Origin: Apoderus coryli
Taxonomy: Eukaryota; Arthropoda; Insecta; Coleoptera; Attelabidae
DNA length: 64,000 nucleotides
Assembly (NCBI GenBank): GCA_911728435.2
Contig: OU452204.1
Coordinates: forward strand, 12,958,001-13,022,000
Direction: 5' to 3'
The notes under the pieces: model-generated
What the model was told of the DNA's origin: nothing
Seen by the model: the letters and a program-made list of their open reading frames with translations, nothing else
Database searches by the model: none
Part shown: positions 23,470 to 33,779 of the stretch, piece by piece
Layout: each line of letters begins with the position of its first letter
Position numbering within the stretch: the first letter of the stretch is position 1
Program-made: the position numbers and the translations under genes

Positions 23470-24657
23470 TTACTGGCTTACCCCCGTTGGACCTCGTTGG
23501 GGGCCTTGATCGTTTCCCGCTTCTTCTTCTTGTGTATAGTGTCTTACGACGTGGTAGTTTTGTTGAGGTCTTCGTCTGTTGTTGCCTCTGGAATGTCTTG
23601 AGTACATCTGTCGTTGTTGGTTGTTGCCATATGTTGATGAGTGTCTCTGGGGTTGATATTGCTGGCGGTGATGTTCGCGTGTGTGTTGTCCACCTCTGTT
23701 ATATGTGCTGTAGCCTCTTCTTCTTGAATTGTATCGGTTCGTATATAGAACTGTGTTGGGTTGAGTTGCTCCTGTATCCACCTCTATAAACTTTGACAAT
23801 GCTTCGTGGCAGCTTGTAAAATTTCCAGCTTCCATTATCAGTCTCGTTCTGTCACTTCTGGCGTTGGACTTGAGCGTTTTGACCATGGTGTTGGTCGTGT
23901 ATCGTTCCGCGACTGCGATTGGAACTCCTTCGTTAATGTAAGCTTTTCTTAGTAGACTTGTTAAGTTTTCCAATTCCGTAGCAAATTGTGCTGTGTCCTT
24001 ATGATTTTGGCGTAGCGAAGCCATTTTTCCAGCTATTAACTCTGATTTATCATGGATAGTATTATTTTTTATTTTGTCAATTATATCCTGTAGACTATCT
24101 GTTGGGAGAACATTGTCTCTTGCTCTTCCAACGAGTTTTGTCTTGACGTATGTTATGGCGTGATTTTCATGTCCTTCAGCGTTATCTTGTAACAGTTGCA
24201 ATGCGTCCAAGAATGATTGAAGTTTCTCCGCGGCTCCATTGTATTCGTTCGGCAGTATTTGGTGCGCGAAGTTGAAGAATTCGACCGTTGTCATAGCCAT
24301 TTTTGCTGGTACTTCAATTTCTTTGTCCTCTTGTATGTTTTGTGGATTGATTGGTTCGAAATAGCTTGTGGGAATTATATACGGTACCTTTAGTGCTTGG
24401 TATGCGCGTAGGGTTTTGTCTCTAGCGATGTCGAAAATATTTTTCGTGAAAATACGTTGGTTTTCATTTAACTCAGGGTAATATACTTTAATTATTCTGA
24501 CTATATTATTATACAATTTTAGTAAATTATCTCTTACTTCGTCATGAATCGCTGTTGATTTGGGTATTTCTGTTTTTAAAACACGTTTTGCCTCTTTGAT
24601 TACTGCTTCCTTAAGGTATACTAATTGCGCTGCTACTTCTTCCCAGTTTTGAGTCAT
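23470..24657 (-). CDS. gag: LTR element gag
   Basis: 395 codons. The ATG follows directly on the stop codon of the upstream small ORF (TAG then ATG), in the same frame. Residues about 120-292 form a helical, capsid-like region (MTTVEFFNFAHQIL..., LVGRARDNVL). From about 308 to 372 the protein is rich in Arg, Gln, Asn and Tyr, a likely nucleic-acid-binding tail; no CCHC zinc knuckle is seen. The end overlaps the pol frame, and pol is in the -1 frame. Gag would assemble the particle that packages the element RNA. Identified by position and composition rather than by a diagnostic motif. Confidence 0.85.
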   Translation of the reverse strand: MTQNWEEVAAQLVYLKEAVIKEAKRVLKTEIPKSTAIHDEVRDNLLKLYNNIVRIIKVYYPELNENQRIFTKNIFDIARDKTLRAYQALKVPYIIPTSYFEPINPQNIQEDKEIEVPAKMAMTTVEFFNFAHQILPNEYNGAAEKLQSFLDALQLLQDNAEGHENHAITYVKTKLVGRARDNVLPTDSLQDIIDKIKNNTIHDKSELIAGKMASLRQNHKDTAQFATELENLTSLLRKAYINEGVPIAVAERYTTNTMVKTLKSNARSDRTRLIMEAGNFTSCHEALSKFIEVDTGATQPNTVLYTNRYNSRRRGYSTYNRGGQHTREHHRQQYQPQRHSSTYGNNQQRQMYSRHSRGNNRRRPQQNYHVVRHYTQEEEAGNDQGPQRGPTGVSQ

Positions 24658-24894
24658 CTACACGTGCTCGTTTTGACTTTTAGTTACTATGTTTCTGCAA
24701 ATGTCCTTTTTCAATCCTCTTCTGTATGCTTTAGCGTATCTTTCAATTGCCATTAATATAATTACCACCGTGATGATATACAATAAAATTTTTACGTCCA
24801 AAGGGGCTTGAATGGTTTGTTCGTCGAGGATCAAATTAGCGTTGACTACTCCCGTATCGGTGACGTCTGAGTGCTTCGAGTTCGTCGTTCCCAT
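24658..24894 (-). CDS. Small myristoylation-site/membrane ORF before gag
   Basis: 78 codons from the first ATG after the 5' LTR. The protein starts MGTTNSK, which fits the N-myristoylation consensus (Gly2, Ser6). Residues 34-50 (VKILLYIITVVIILMAI) form one likely membrane helix, followed by a basic stretch RRGLKK at 58-63. It ends in TAG, immediately followed in frame by the gag ATG. The frame is open upstream for eight codons, but the codon there is GTG, so I take the ATG as start. It could be a separate small membrane protein or the N-terminal part of gag reached by read-through or reinitiation. Function unknown; I recall small membrane ORFs in some insect gypsy lineages but cannot verify a match. 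Confidence 0.7.
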   Translation of the reverse strand: MGTTNSKHSDVTDTGVVNANLILDEQTIQAPLDVKILLYIITVVIILMAIERYAKAYRRGLKKDICRNIVTKSQNEHV

Positions 24895-24960
24895 ATTAGT
24901 ATATAAAATTTGACTCACTCTTAAGTTTCTCTATCTGGGACTGCTTTACAGAATCAAATT

Positions 24961-24978
24961 CGTTGGGCAGGATCGCCA
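24961..24978 (-). promoter_or_regulatory. Primer-binding site
   Basis: On the element strand TGGCGATCCTGCCCAACG directly follows the 5' LTR. TGG is the complement of a tRNA CCA end. The TGGCGA start would fit a tRNA ending in TCGCCA; the tRNA was not identified. Confidence 0.7.
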
Positions 24979-25032
24979 TGTAGTGCCGCCTTTGTTGTAG
25001 TTCATCAAAACAACTTATAGTTGGACCAACGT

Positions 25033-25038
25033 TTTATT
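25033..25038 (-). promoter_or_regulatory. Polyadenylation signal in LTR
   Basis: AATAAA on the element strand, about 100 bases downstream of the predicted initiator. The same hexamer in the 3' LTR lies at 19995-20000 and would serve the element transcript. Confidence 0.6.
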
Positions 25039-25133
25039 TTTCTTAATATTCAACAATTTTACACTTATAACAATTTAGATGGTAAATGTTTATATACAAT
25101 GAATACATGGTATTTACATCTTTTTCATCTATT

Positions 25134-25172
25134 AACTGATTATTTCTAATTATAAAGGTGACTGTATTTATA
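25134..25172 (-). promoter_or_regulatory. LTR core promoter: TATA box and TCAGT initiator
   Basis: On the element strand TATAAATA (25172-25165) is followed 33 bases later by TCAGTT (25139-25134). This is the normal spacing of a TATA box and an insect initiator and gives a likely transcription start near 25137. Confidence 0.7.
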
Positions 25173-25434
25173 TGGCAATGTACGTGCTAGGTCTAGGTCA
25201 GCGTCAAGTGTGGCGCCTTGAATTATATTATTATAAATACACCTGTTAATGGTTTTGTTTAATGTTTTGAATTATGTTATTATAATACGATTGTTTTGTT
25301 ATGTGTTTTTGGATTCTATTATCATAACACAATTGTAGATTTGTTATGCTATGTTTGTTTATGTAAGACTAATATTACTTATTTTAATAGGGTGAAATCT
25401 TGGTTAATACAGGGTGCAAACCGAGTGCACCACA

Positions 25435-25438
25435 GTCC
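25435..25438. repeat. Target site duplication GTCC, right
   Basis: Matches 19937-19940. Confidence 0.85.
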
Positions 25439-25612
25439 TTTAAATCTTTAATTTGAGATTTTGTTTTATATATATATATTTATATATATGTTTGTATATT
25501 TTATGTACTATGTTTGTATTTATTTGTTTTATATTTTATATCTATTTATTTTGACTTACTACAATTGTAATTTTCAAGACGTAGTCAATAAAAGCTATCT
25601 ATCTATCTATCT
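25439..25612 (+). repeat. 3' end of the split LINE, with ATCT repeats
   Basis: Directly continues the LINE tail cut at 19940: a stop codon soon follows, then an A+T-rich 3' UTR, CAATAAAAG and four to five ATCT units at 25595-25612. Short tandem-repeat ends are typical of CR1-like LINEs. Confidence 0.7.
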
Positions 25613-25615
25613 AAT

Positions 25616-26020
25616 ATGATTTAGGGCACTAACCAAGTCAAGGGATGATACCACGGTCTGTGCCGACCTAGTTGGTGCGTGAATTGGGCATTCGAAGATG
25701 ATGTGATATAAAGTTTCCTGGACATTTAGACTACATATGGTACACGTCTCTCTTGGTCTGATCAGATAACCTGTGCCGTTATTTGTGAATTTAATAAAAT
25801 ATTTGTTTGATACACGGAGTTGTGAGATAATGCGAATGATGTCAATATGGTTGCCTTCATGTGCAGAAAGGGCTGTGCGTGTTTAGAATAAGTTAGGGGA
25901 GGGGGGTATAATGTTAAAAAGGTTGATCTACATGCTTGGTTTTTATCTAATGTTTGTAGTTTGTCAAAATACTTAGTAAGAATTTTTTTCTTATTTCTTC
26001 TTGAGAAGATACTGTTCATT
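25616..26020 (-). pseudogene. LINE C-terminal tail with CxxC...H...C
   Basis: The minus strand includes SRRNKKKILTKYFDKLQTL and a region reading (in other frames) IRIISQLRVS, then RPRETCTICSLNVQET and LYHIIFECPIHAPTR. The CxxC followed by LYHIIFECP is the C-terminal zinc-like motif of LINEs of the R1/I type. Frameshifts are present. It abuts the ATCT end of the preceding LINE. Confidence 0.65.
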
Positions 26021-28047
26021 TGTTGTTTTTAACTTGTCGAGCCCAATTATAAATAATGTTCGAGTTATCTAAGAGGTGCAGCTGTCTTATAAAACATATT
26101 TTTGGCAATCTGTTGCCATCCATATCTAAAATTTTGATAACTCAATTGAGGGTAAGCTTAGCGAGCGAGTAAACAAGTTTTACTCTACCTGCTTCTATTC
26201 GGACAACGGAATCAGGGGTACTTGCCGCTAAGTTTAATAATACGAAATTATAAAAAAAATTGTTTTTTTAACACAGCTAACAATTAAGAATTCCCTTCTA
26301 GTTCCATTTTTTTTAGTATTACTTATTGCCCTTCTGCAACTTGGTCGTCATCCATAGAATTATTATTTTTAAGTACACTTTAGCGTGACCACGGTCATCG
26401 ACTGCCAGCTGCCAGCACCTACGAATATGTAGTCCATAACCACTTGGCAAAGGCAGTCTACCGACTTGGGCGGAACCACCGCGCACCTATCCAATTTCTC
26501 TATGCGCCATCAGATACTTGACTACCGTGATCGCACCGAGAGGTGCAGGTCGTGCGAAAAGTGATTTCTTTGATTTGTGATCAGAATTTAAAATTTAAGT
26601 GTGTGCCGCTTATTAGGCCTCATGATTTAAGATTTTTCAGAAAACTTTTATGGACGAAGCCGCTAGCTGACAGATTGATTGATACAATAATTATTCTAAC
26701 CGTCTCGACTGTAGAATGTAGAGGTTCGAAATTTTTCAGTTTTTCTACATATACCTACTTTCTGTAGATTTTATTGGTCAGGTTTGGCAAAATCGATGAT
26801 TTAACCTAATTTTCCCTTTTTGTCAATAACTATAATGCCGGTTAAATGGACGATTGGTGTGTCCCAGTAAACAAGCACCGTGTCCGATTCGAGTTTGTTG
26901 TTTATTATTTGAATTAATGTGATCTACTCAACAAAAAAATCTTAATTCGTAATCATTAAAAGAGAATTCAACTAGAACTATATTTTTGCATCACCAGATT
27001 GCTTGTGAAATGCCTCTGTATGTAGGTATACCACTCTTAATCATCATTAAAATTTCAGTTGGTTTTCTCCATGTGGATTTTCGTTACCTAATTTTTGGTT
27101 TCGCCCAAGTTCCTAATATAATTTACAACAGCGACACAGTTGTCACTAGAAACGCATAGCATCACATTTAAATGTTGGTTTTGGTGGAATATATGGGATT
27201 GAATCCAAAGAAGGTCCCTTTTATTCGTCGCTCTTGTTCTGTATATAGCCGTGTCTGTATTATGTATGTATTAGGTAAGCTGTTAATGAGATTAACGATA
27301 TGGTCGGAATACAAATATTTGAAATACCAAGGAGGATATTCCGAATGTGGAAAAAGGAAACCGATTAGTTTTCGTTAAGGGATAAAAAGTTTCTTGCTTC
27401 TCGTGGAATACAAAGTTAAGGATTGATAATATATTCAAATACGATATAGCTTTAACCAAGATTATTGCCATTGTATCCCGTTGTAAGTAAAATACTATAT
27501 GAATCGTTTATTTGAGAAAGGGACTATTTAACATGTTCGGCCATTTTGGTTCTAGTAGATATTCGAATTCTTTACCAATACAGCCGTCGTTTAAGGCTGA
27601 AGGGAACCATCTATATATAACGTATAAAATCACGTAGTTTTTCTCCGCAAGCTTATTGCAGAATGGTACTGACGCAAGTGCCTTTCTTCAGTAAATGAGT
27701 GCACTAGTGCGGTGCGCGACCATTAACAGCAACAAACAATACCAAAGTTCAAATATTAACCCGGTTTCGGTCTTTTAGATCCAAGGGTGTCAAGATATAT
27801 TTACAAGATCTCCTGGAAACTGCTACGCCTGAATTTGGAACTTGTTACGGCTTAGTTTTTGTTGTTTATAAGCGTTAAATAATTAGGCTATTTGCATTGT
27901 ATATTTTACTAAAACCCTTAATACTTAGCCGTTGATTCTAGTTAATATTCAGTATTAGTTGCTCCTCAAATGCCAATAACTGGGACTGTCCTGGTCTTGT
28001 AATTTTTTGCCTGCACCAAACACTGTGGCTGTCCCCTGTCCCACCAC
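26021..28047. other. Long stretch without recognisable gene
   Basis: Includes a GC-richer block at 26390-26560. Short open frames at 26543-26767 and 27172-27378 show no known family features. Nothing could be supported. Confidence 0.35.
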
Positions 28048-28345
28048 ATATTCGAGTTAACGGAGACAGACTTCAGAACATCGAGATTTTCTCTTACCTC
28101 GGCAGCATTCTCGCGGTGAACGCAAATATCGATGATGAAATTCAGCATCGTATAAGATGGACAAGGGCATCTTTTGGTCGACTGAGGACGAGAGTCTCCG
28201 ATAATCATAACATCAAGGTTCGAACTAAGTTGCGAGTGTATAAATGCTATTGTAGTTCCTATACCCTTACGTATAGCTGTGAGTCTTGGACCACTTATCG
28301 GAGGCATTTAAAAGCCCGAAAGAAGTACCTCGAATATACTCCTTC
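28048..28345 (+). pseudogene. RTE-like LINE post-RT fragment
   Basis: The plus strand reads VNGDRLQNIEIFSYLGSIL, then NANIDDEIQHRIRWTRASFG, RLRTRVSDNHNIKVRTKLRV and, after a shift, YSCESWTTYRRHLKARKKY. This is the YLGSxxS...I..RI..A..AFG.L...I...TKL.VY.....LLYGCE.W segment found after the RT in RTE-like and craniofacial-protein-2-like LINEs. Only one region is left. Confidence 0.8.
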
Positions 28346-28599
28346 TCACGGCGCGTGTTCGCCTGTGCGAACAATCGTCTATTTCAAGATTTTTAATGAA
28401 ACAACCGTCAATTTGAAAATGTGGCCCGAAGAGAATAGTACTCTTGCTGCAGCCGCTTTTGTAGTAATTAGTTAGAATTTTTTGTATTTCTGCGATTATA
28501 AACATCGTCCAGAAAAAGTGCCATTATGTAATAAAAAGGCCAATCAGGCTTGAAAACATTGTCTGCGCTTGTTCCCGTTCCCTTGGATTCGACTATTGT
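28346..28599. other. Spacer between LINE fragments
   Basis: No motif recognised; may include the tail of the minus-strand fragment that follows. Confidence 0.3.
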
Positions 28600-28780
28600 C
28601 AGAGAGCATCAAGATCATTTTGCAAACAGTCAAGCAAGCATTTTATTTTTCTGTACAATTTCAAATCATCTGCAATAAAACTAAATGTTGAAAATCTTAA
28701 TATGTGACTAATATCATTTATAAAAATATTGAAGAGGAGTCGAGCAAAATGAGACCCCTGGGGAACACGAGACGTCACTC
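28600..28780 (-). pseudogene. LINE reverse transcriptase fragment
   Basis: Minus strand reads RVPQGSHFARLLFNIFINDI, then SHILRFSTFSFIADD, LKLYRKIKCLLDCLQNDLDAL. It is the GxPQGS...FND to FADD block of a CR1/Jockey RT, with ADD intact. It resembles but differs from the fragment at 7560-7735, so at least two related subfamilies are present. Confidence 0.85.
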
Positions 28781-29729
28781 AAAACTCATGGGATTTTTAA
28801 TTCATAATTTTCACCATTTGGGATAATTACCTTCTTCAGAGAACTTTGTATTACGCATATATCAATTTCTTGTTGTTAAACAAATTTGGCGTCAATTTTA
28901 AATACATACGTTAAAGATTTGATGTCAAGTTCATAAAAATATGATAACGCCAACATTCAGCAGTTGACTGAATCAATCATTCATTTTAATTAATTTTAAT
29001 TCTACAGCATTATTTAAATAGATTTTCATACCGCCCGCGTCGCCGACATATATCTAACTATAAAGTCAGACCGAGCCCACGTTGATCCACGTGCGTGCTT
29101 TCCTCTCGTATGCAGAGCGGACATTTCATTTCCACATACAGATCCTTTCACACGTGTCAAGTCTCAGGACCCCGTCGTCTTTATTCTTTCTGTTTCCTGC
29201 ATTTATAGTTGTCCCCTTTTTACTCAAACCTACAAGATGGCACAAGAAATTTTAATAAACTGCAGATGCATATTTTGAGTTCTCAGCAGTTGATTTGCAA
29301 TTTGTTTTTCTGTTTGGTTTAGACATCTTATATTATTTATTGCAATTGCATTTTGACACAAATTAATAAAAGTTACGAAGCGCTACCACAGTAGAGGAGA
29401 GCCAGGCTTGGACCGTCAACGTTTTGAATATAAAAATCAGGAAGTTAGCTATTATGGAGACCTAGGCGCGTGAATAACATACATTGACCTTAAAAGCATA
29501 TTAGCAAAATAAGTATTAAGTTTACCGCCTCGCGATCATGTAACGTCTAACAACGCAATTCAAACGTGGGTTAGAATCTTTCTAACCAGTCGTTCAACAA
29601 CATAAAAGAGAGTTGGCAGTGCAAAAAAGCGCACACGCCAAATAATCTTTAGGAGATACGTAATTGGGTAGCACCACGAGAGGAGTTTTGCATAGAAACC
29701 TCCACAAAAATCGATTAATATGTGCCAAG
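28781..29729. other. Stretch without recognisable gene
   Basis: GC-richer between 29030 and 29210. No motif recognised. Confidence 0.3.
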
Positions 29730-30110
29730 AAGCCTTTTTAGTAATTTAGCTCTGTTAATCTGACAGCATTTTGTGCAGGTGGAAAAAAAAGTGATCGTTT
29801 TTCTATTTCCTCTAATTCCTCCTCAGTGCAATGACTGGTTGTGTTATGTACCAAAAATAAACTTCTTCCATATCAAGTCCTTGGTTTTTCAAAATTGACT
29901 TCAGTCTTTTGCAAAACGAATTGTGAAACCAATCCTTACAAAGTTGCAAAAGTCATACATGCGTAAGGAGTAAAGACGTATTTCCCAAGTAAAGTCGTGT
30001 TCTTGAATATCCTTAGATTTTTGCTTTTCCAAGTACAAGAAGTGAAACTTTTTGAGTATCATGGCCTTTTGTGCAAGCAGAAGCATGGTTGCTCTGAACG
30101 AAGGTTGTGA
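29730..30110 (-). pseudogene. Pogo/Tigger-like transposase relic
   Basis: Over several frames the minus strand gives LCKDWFHNSFCKRLKSIL, KNQGLDMEEVYF, then LVHNTTSHCTEEELEEIEKR and FFPPAQNAV. This parallels pogo/jerky-type DDE transposases (WF...F......L...LLLDNAPSH......P.NV...LQP). The LDN aspartate is replaced by His. Stops make it a relic. Confidence 0.55.
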
Positions 30111-30254
30111 GCTTCTAGTACTTGGCTTAGCTTCACAACAGAGGAAGCTACAGCAGACTCATCATTTAATAAATTCTATCGGCTTAATTTAAGGTGCCTC
30201 AGTCCTTGTCTTTTTTTTTAATTAGGAAATCAGCCTCTGTTTAATCAATACTTA

Positions 30255-31072
30255 GCAGGGTAAGTAAGAAAAAAACATAATGTTGCTTTCGAAGGCAATA
30301 CAACGAGTATAGCGATTTTCCATCTTTTCGACATCACTTTTATAGTACTATTTCTTTTTCTCGTCAAAATAGGTGTCAGTTTCAGCGATTGGACTTAAAT
30401 TTCTTTCCTGCAAGCATCCTTTTGAGATCTGAAAACAGAAAAAGTCGCTGGGGGCTAAATTTGGGGAATACGGTTGGTGGGTAAGCAATTCGAAACCCAA
30501 TTCATTCAATTGTGTCATAGTTTTCATCGATTCGTGCATTGTCTTCGTGAAACAACACTTTTTGCTTTTGCAAATGTGGCCGTTTCTTTGCGATTTCAGC
30601 CTTCAATCAATCTAAAAGAGCACAGTAGTAGTCGCTGTTGATGGTAGTTCCTTTTTGGGGTGGTCGATGAATATTATTCTGTTCGCATCCCAAAAAACAG
30701 ACGCCATCACCTTACCGGCCGACTGTTGCGTCTTTGCTCGCTTTGGAGTCGGTTTGTCGATTGCTGTCCACTGAGCTCACTGGATTTTGGATTCTGGTGT
30801 ATAATAGTGAAGCCATGTTTCATCCATTGTCACATATCGACGATAGAATTCCATTCTATTGCGGTTTAACAGCGCCAAACACTCCTCTGAATTAGTTGTT
30901 GTTTTTTGTCGACTGTGAGCTCACGCTGCACCCACTTTGCGCAGAGCTTTCGCTTACCTCAGTTTCTTTCATAACCAATTTGTGATTTTTTTTACGTTTT
31001 CTGGAATAACAGCCTCACTTGTGTTAGTACGACCACGTTTAAATTCAGCAATCCACTTCTCTACCATTTGTC
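30255..31072 (-). pseudogene. Mariner transposase relic (irritans-like)
   Basis: Minus-strand blocks in order: KWIAEFKRGRTNTSEAVIPE, EECLALLNRNRMEFYRRYV, TMDETWLHYYTPESKIQ (first catalytic Asp), MASVFWDANRIIFIDH, TINSDYYCALLD, KRPHLQKQKVLFHEDNARI (second Asp), NELGFELLTHQPYSPNLAPS (third Asp follows), and KSDVEKMENRYTRCIAFE. This is a mariner D,D34D protein with frameshifts and stops. The N-terminal DNA-binding part is missing because the RTE LINE abuts at 31073. Terminal repeats not identified. Confidence 0.9.
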
Positions 31073-32830
31073 TCGATGGAGCTTCTTCTTCGTCGGCTTT
31101 ATCCGTTCCGGATGTAGGCTATCATCATGGCAATGCGCACTTTGTTCGCTGCAGCGCGGGACAATTCTATGGAAGTCCCGCCAAACCATTTCCGTAAGGC
31201 CAGCCAGGAAATTCGCCTTCTACCTGGACCCCTTCTTCCTTCCACCTTACCTTGCAGAACAGTTGTAGCAGACGATACTTGACAGGGCTTCTCATGACAT
31301 GGCCGAAATTCTCAAGTTTGCGTTGTTTTATTGAAGGTTAGTTGGCAGTTCATTTTTCGAAGGACCTCCTCGTTGGTGACTCGGTCAACCCAGGAAATTC
31401 GTAGGAGTCTCCGATATATCCATAGTTCAAAACTCTTGATCCTTTTTTCTGTTGCTTCGGGCAACATCCAAGCCTCGACATCATACAACAATACTGAGAA
31501 AATTTAGCATTTTATCATTCTCTTCTTGAGCGTCATGCTGAGATCTCGACAGCAGAGGAAGTGCTTCATTTGTGTGAACATTGTTCTAGCTTTTTCTACA
31601 ATTTATTATTATTATAAAACTGATGGTGCGGTAGTCACCACAAGATTTGGGGCTGGATTTCTTTGGTATGGTGATAAATGTTGAAACAAGCCAGTCAGCT
31701 GGAATCGTGCTACTATCATAAATATTATTAAATAGTGACGTCAAGGTGGCAACACAATGCGTGTCCATGATCTTAAGCACCTCCGCTGGTATATGGTCGG
31801 GACCAGGAGATTTTCTGGTTTTAGCGTTTTTAATGGCATGTTTAACTTCGTCGTTCGATATCACTTCCCCTTCACCTTCCGTATTGTTTGTATTATCAGG
31901 TTTTTCTGGATGCTGATTATCTTTGAAGAGTTCAAGTATGTATTTCTGTCATGTTTTTAGGTTTTCGTTCACTTAATAGACAAGCTCGCCTTGTTCATCC
32001 ATAATGATTTCTGTTGTTCTTTTTTTTTGTGCCTGCCTGTGACTTCTTTGATCTTTTTGTACATATTAAACGTGTCATGCTTACAATCAACTTCTTCAAT
32101 CTCTTGACATTTCTCACTCATCCATCTTTCTTTAGCTTCTCTGATTTTTTGTTTAATGGCAATATGAATCTGTCGATAAGCTATGGGGTTGGCAGCCTTC
32201 ACCCTTCGTCTGTCTTCCATCATCTCCAAGATTTCGTCGGTCATCCACTGCTTCTTCTTCTGTTGATTTTTAGTAGGAGTCAGGAATTGCTCGCAAGCCT
32301 GTGTCACCGATTCTTTGAAAGCTGTCCACGTGTATTCTATTTGAGCTTCCTCTAGTGTTGTCTTTTGTAATTCTGCACTTATCGTCCTTTCCACTGTATG
32401 CTGTATTTCCTTATCCTGCAGCTTGTCAATATCATATTTTTTCTTATTCATTGTGACTTGGGCAATCTGAGTATTTCGTGGTTTAGCTCTCAGTACGCAG
32501 ACTATGGGAGTGTGATCAGATGGAACATCTGCTCCTGGATAAGATTTGACCGAGATTATGCTGTTTCGAAACCTCTGATTAATCAGGATAAAATCTATTT
32601 GATTTCTTACGATATTATCTGGTTTGTCCGCTGGCGGTTTCCCAAGTGTACAAGCGTCGTGGTTGTAGTTTGAACAATGTATTTGTTATTACCATGCGTT
32701 CTTCTCTACAGAATTGTACCAGGCTGTCTCCTCTTTCGTTCCTCCGTCCTAGACCAAAGTCACTCACTATTTCGTCCTCCTTTCCTCCCAACTCCCTGCA
32801 GGTAATGGTGGTAGTCCCATTTCATTGTCC
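31073..32830 (-). pseudogene. RTE-type LINE, internally deleted
   Basis: Minus strand, 5' to 3': endonuclease fragments (KWDYHHYLQGVGRKGG, RNQIDFILINQRF and SDHTPIV seen over frames, 32830-32470); linker MNKKKYDIDKLQDKEIQH (32451-31969); RT start NAKTRKSPGPDHIPAEVLKI and KKSSPKSCGDYRTISF (31864-31610); then directly the post-RT tail EKARTMFTQMKHFLCCRDL, FELWIYRRLLRISWVDRVTN and GKVEGRRGPGRRRISWL (31600-31100). The RT palm with its catalytic Asp pair is missing at about 31600-31618. The 3' end GACGAAGAAGAAG fits RTE-type repeat ends. Confidence 0.9.
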
Positions 32831-33779
32831 CTCCGTATATCCAGAAGTTGACTAAGATGATGATTTTTTATTTATCCGCATGAACCAAGAAGTATTTGGA
32901 TGAGGTTGTATAAATTATTAATTTATGTTAATTAAAATAACAAGATTTGGGAAATATTCTAAAGCATATTTTGTTTTTTAATTTAACAAAAAAAATATGT
33001 TTTTTTTTAACATTTAATTTGAGATTAGACCATCTTGTAAACTCACTTCTTTCCAAGTTTTGTCACAGGAGTGGAAATGAAAATAGCCGTCTTTCTTTCT
33101 CACTCCCTTATTTGACTCATACGTCCATCCATTCCATTCTGTTTGTTGGTAGTATTAGAAGGTGTATGGGGTGCGAACATTGCAAAGGTGGGTATAGTTC
33201 ACACGAAATTCTATTATGACGACAGAGAATGCGGCTGTATAACTAAAGAATGGTGTGCATGTTGTTACCTGCTACGTGCCTTGTTAGAAAATTGAATAGG
33301 TGAATGTGAAAGGCTATTAGATACATCACGATGAGGAAAGTTAGAAGTAGGTGAATGAATATGTGCGATAAATTGCATCGCTCTTGAATGGATATTTTTC
33401 CCTTTCAAAGGCAGTCAACAAAAAAAGAGTCTGATATGTTTGTTACAAAGTTTGTAAATCTGATGATAATTAATTGACTTTAATTCATTAATTAACGATT
33501 TAACATCGTTTTCATTGAAAAGCTTTTAAAGACTTTTTTTTAAATCTAATCGGCCGAGCTTTTATTTTTTATCCTAGTTCTGTTTCAATTTAGTTGATTC
33601 AAATAGGGAAATGGAAGTGTTAGAATGGAATAGAATATAGATTCTGCGACAACTAGTACTCCAATAAGGCTCACAAAATAAATGGCGTTCTTGAATTTAA
33701 ATAGCTTCTGTTAAGAATCACCCGCGACCTTCCTTGACATCGCTAGCGGGATAGTGGCCCATTATCCCAGTGGCTCGTC
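32831..33779. other. Stretch without recognisable gene
   Basis: A+T-rich; no motif recognised. Confidence 0.3.

Larger units (their letters stand above)
19941..25434 (-). mobile_element. Ty3/gypsy LTR retrotransposon, integrase-deleted
   Basis: A 5494-bp element on the minus strand with two 456-bp LTRs that read identical by eye, GTCC target duplications, a primer-binding site next to the 5' LTR and a polypurine tract next to the 3' LTR. Order of ORFs: a 78-codon membrane ORF, gag (395 codons), and a protease-RT-RNase H-integrase ORF (971 codons). There is no env-like ORF after pol. Most of the integrase catalytic core is absent, so this copy should not integrate by itself, although identical LTRs point to recent insertion. 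It sits inside the tail of a LINE. Lineage within Ty3/gypsy not assigned. Confidence 0.95.
24979..25434 (-). repeat. 5' LTR (element orientation)
   Basis: 456 bp, identical by eye to 19941-20396. Contains a TATA box, TCAGT initiator and AATAAA in U3-R order on the minus strand. Confidence 0.95.

Noticed and set aside
24895..24918. Eight-codon upstream extension of the small ORF
   Set aside because: Its first codon is GTG, not a normal animal start; the ATG at 24894 gives the myristoylation-type N-terminus.
26390..26767. Possible LINE fragment in the GC-richer block
   Set aside because: Some residues recalled LINE tails, but no ordered motif set could be shown.
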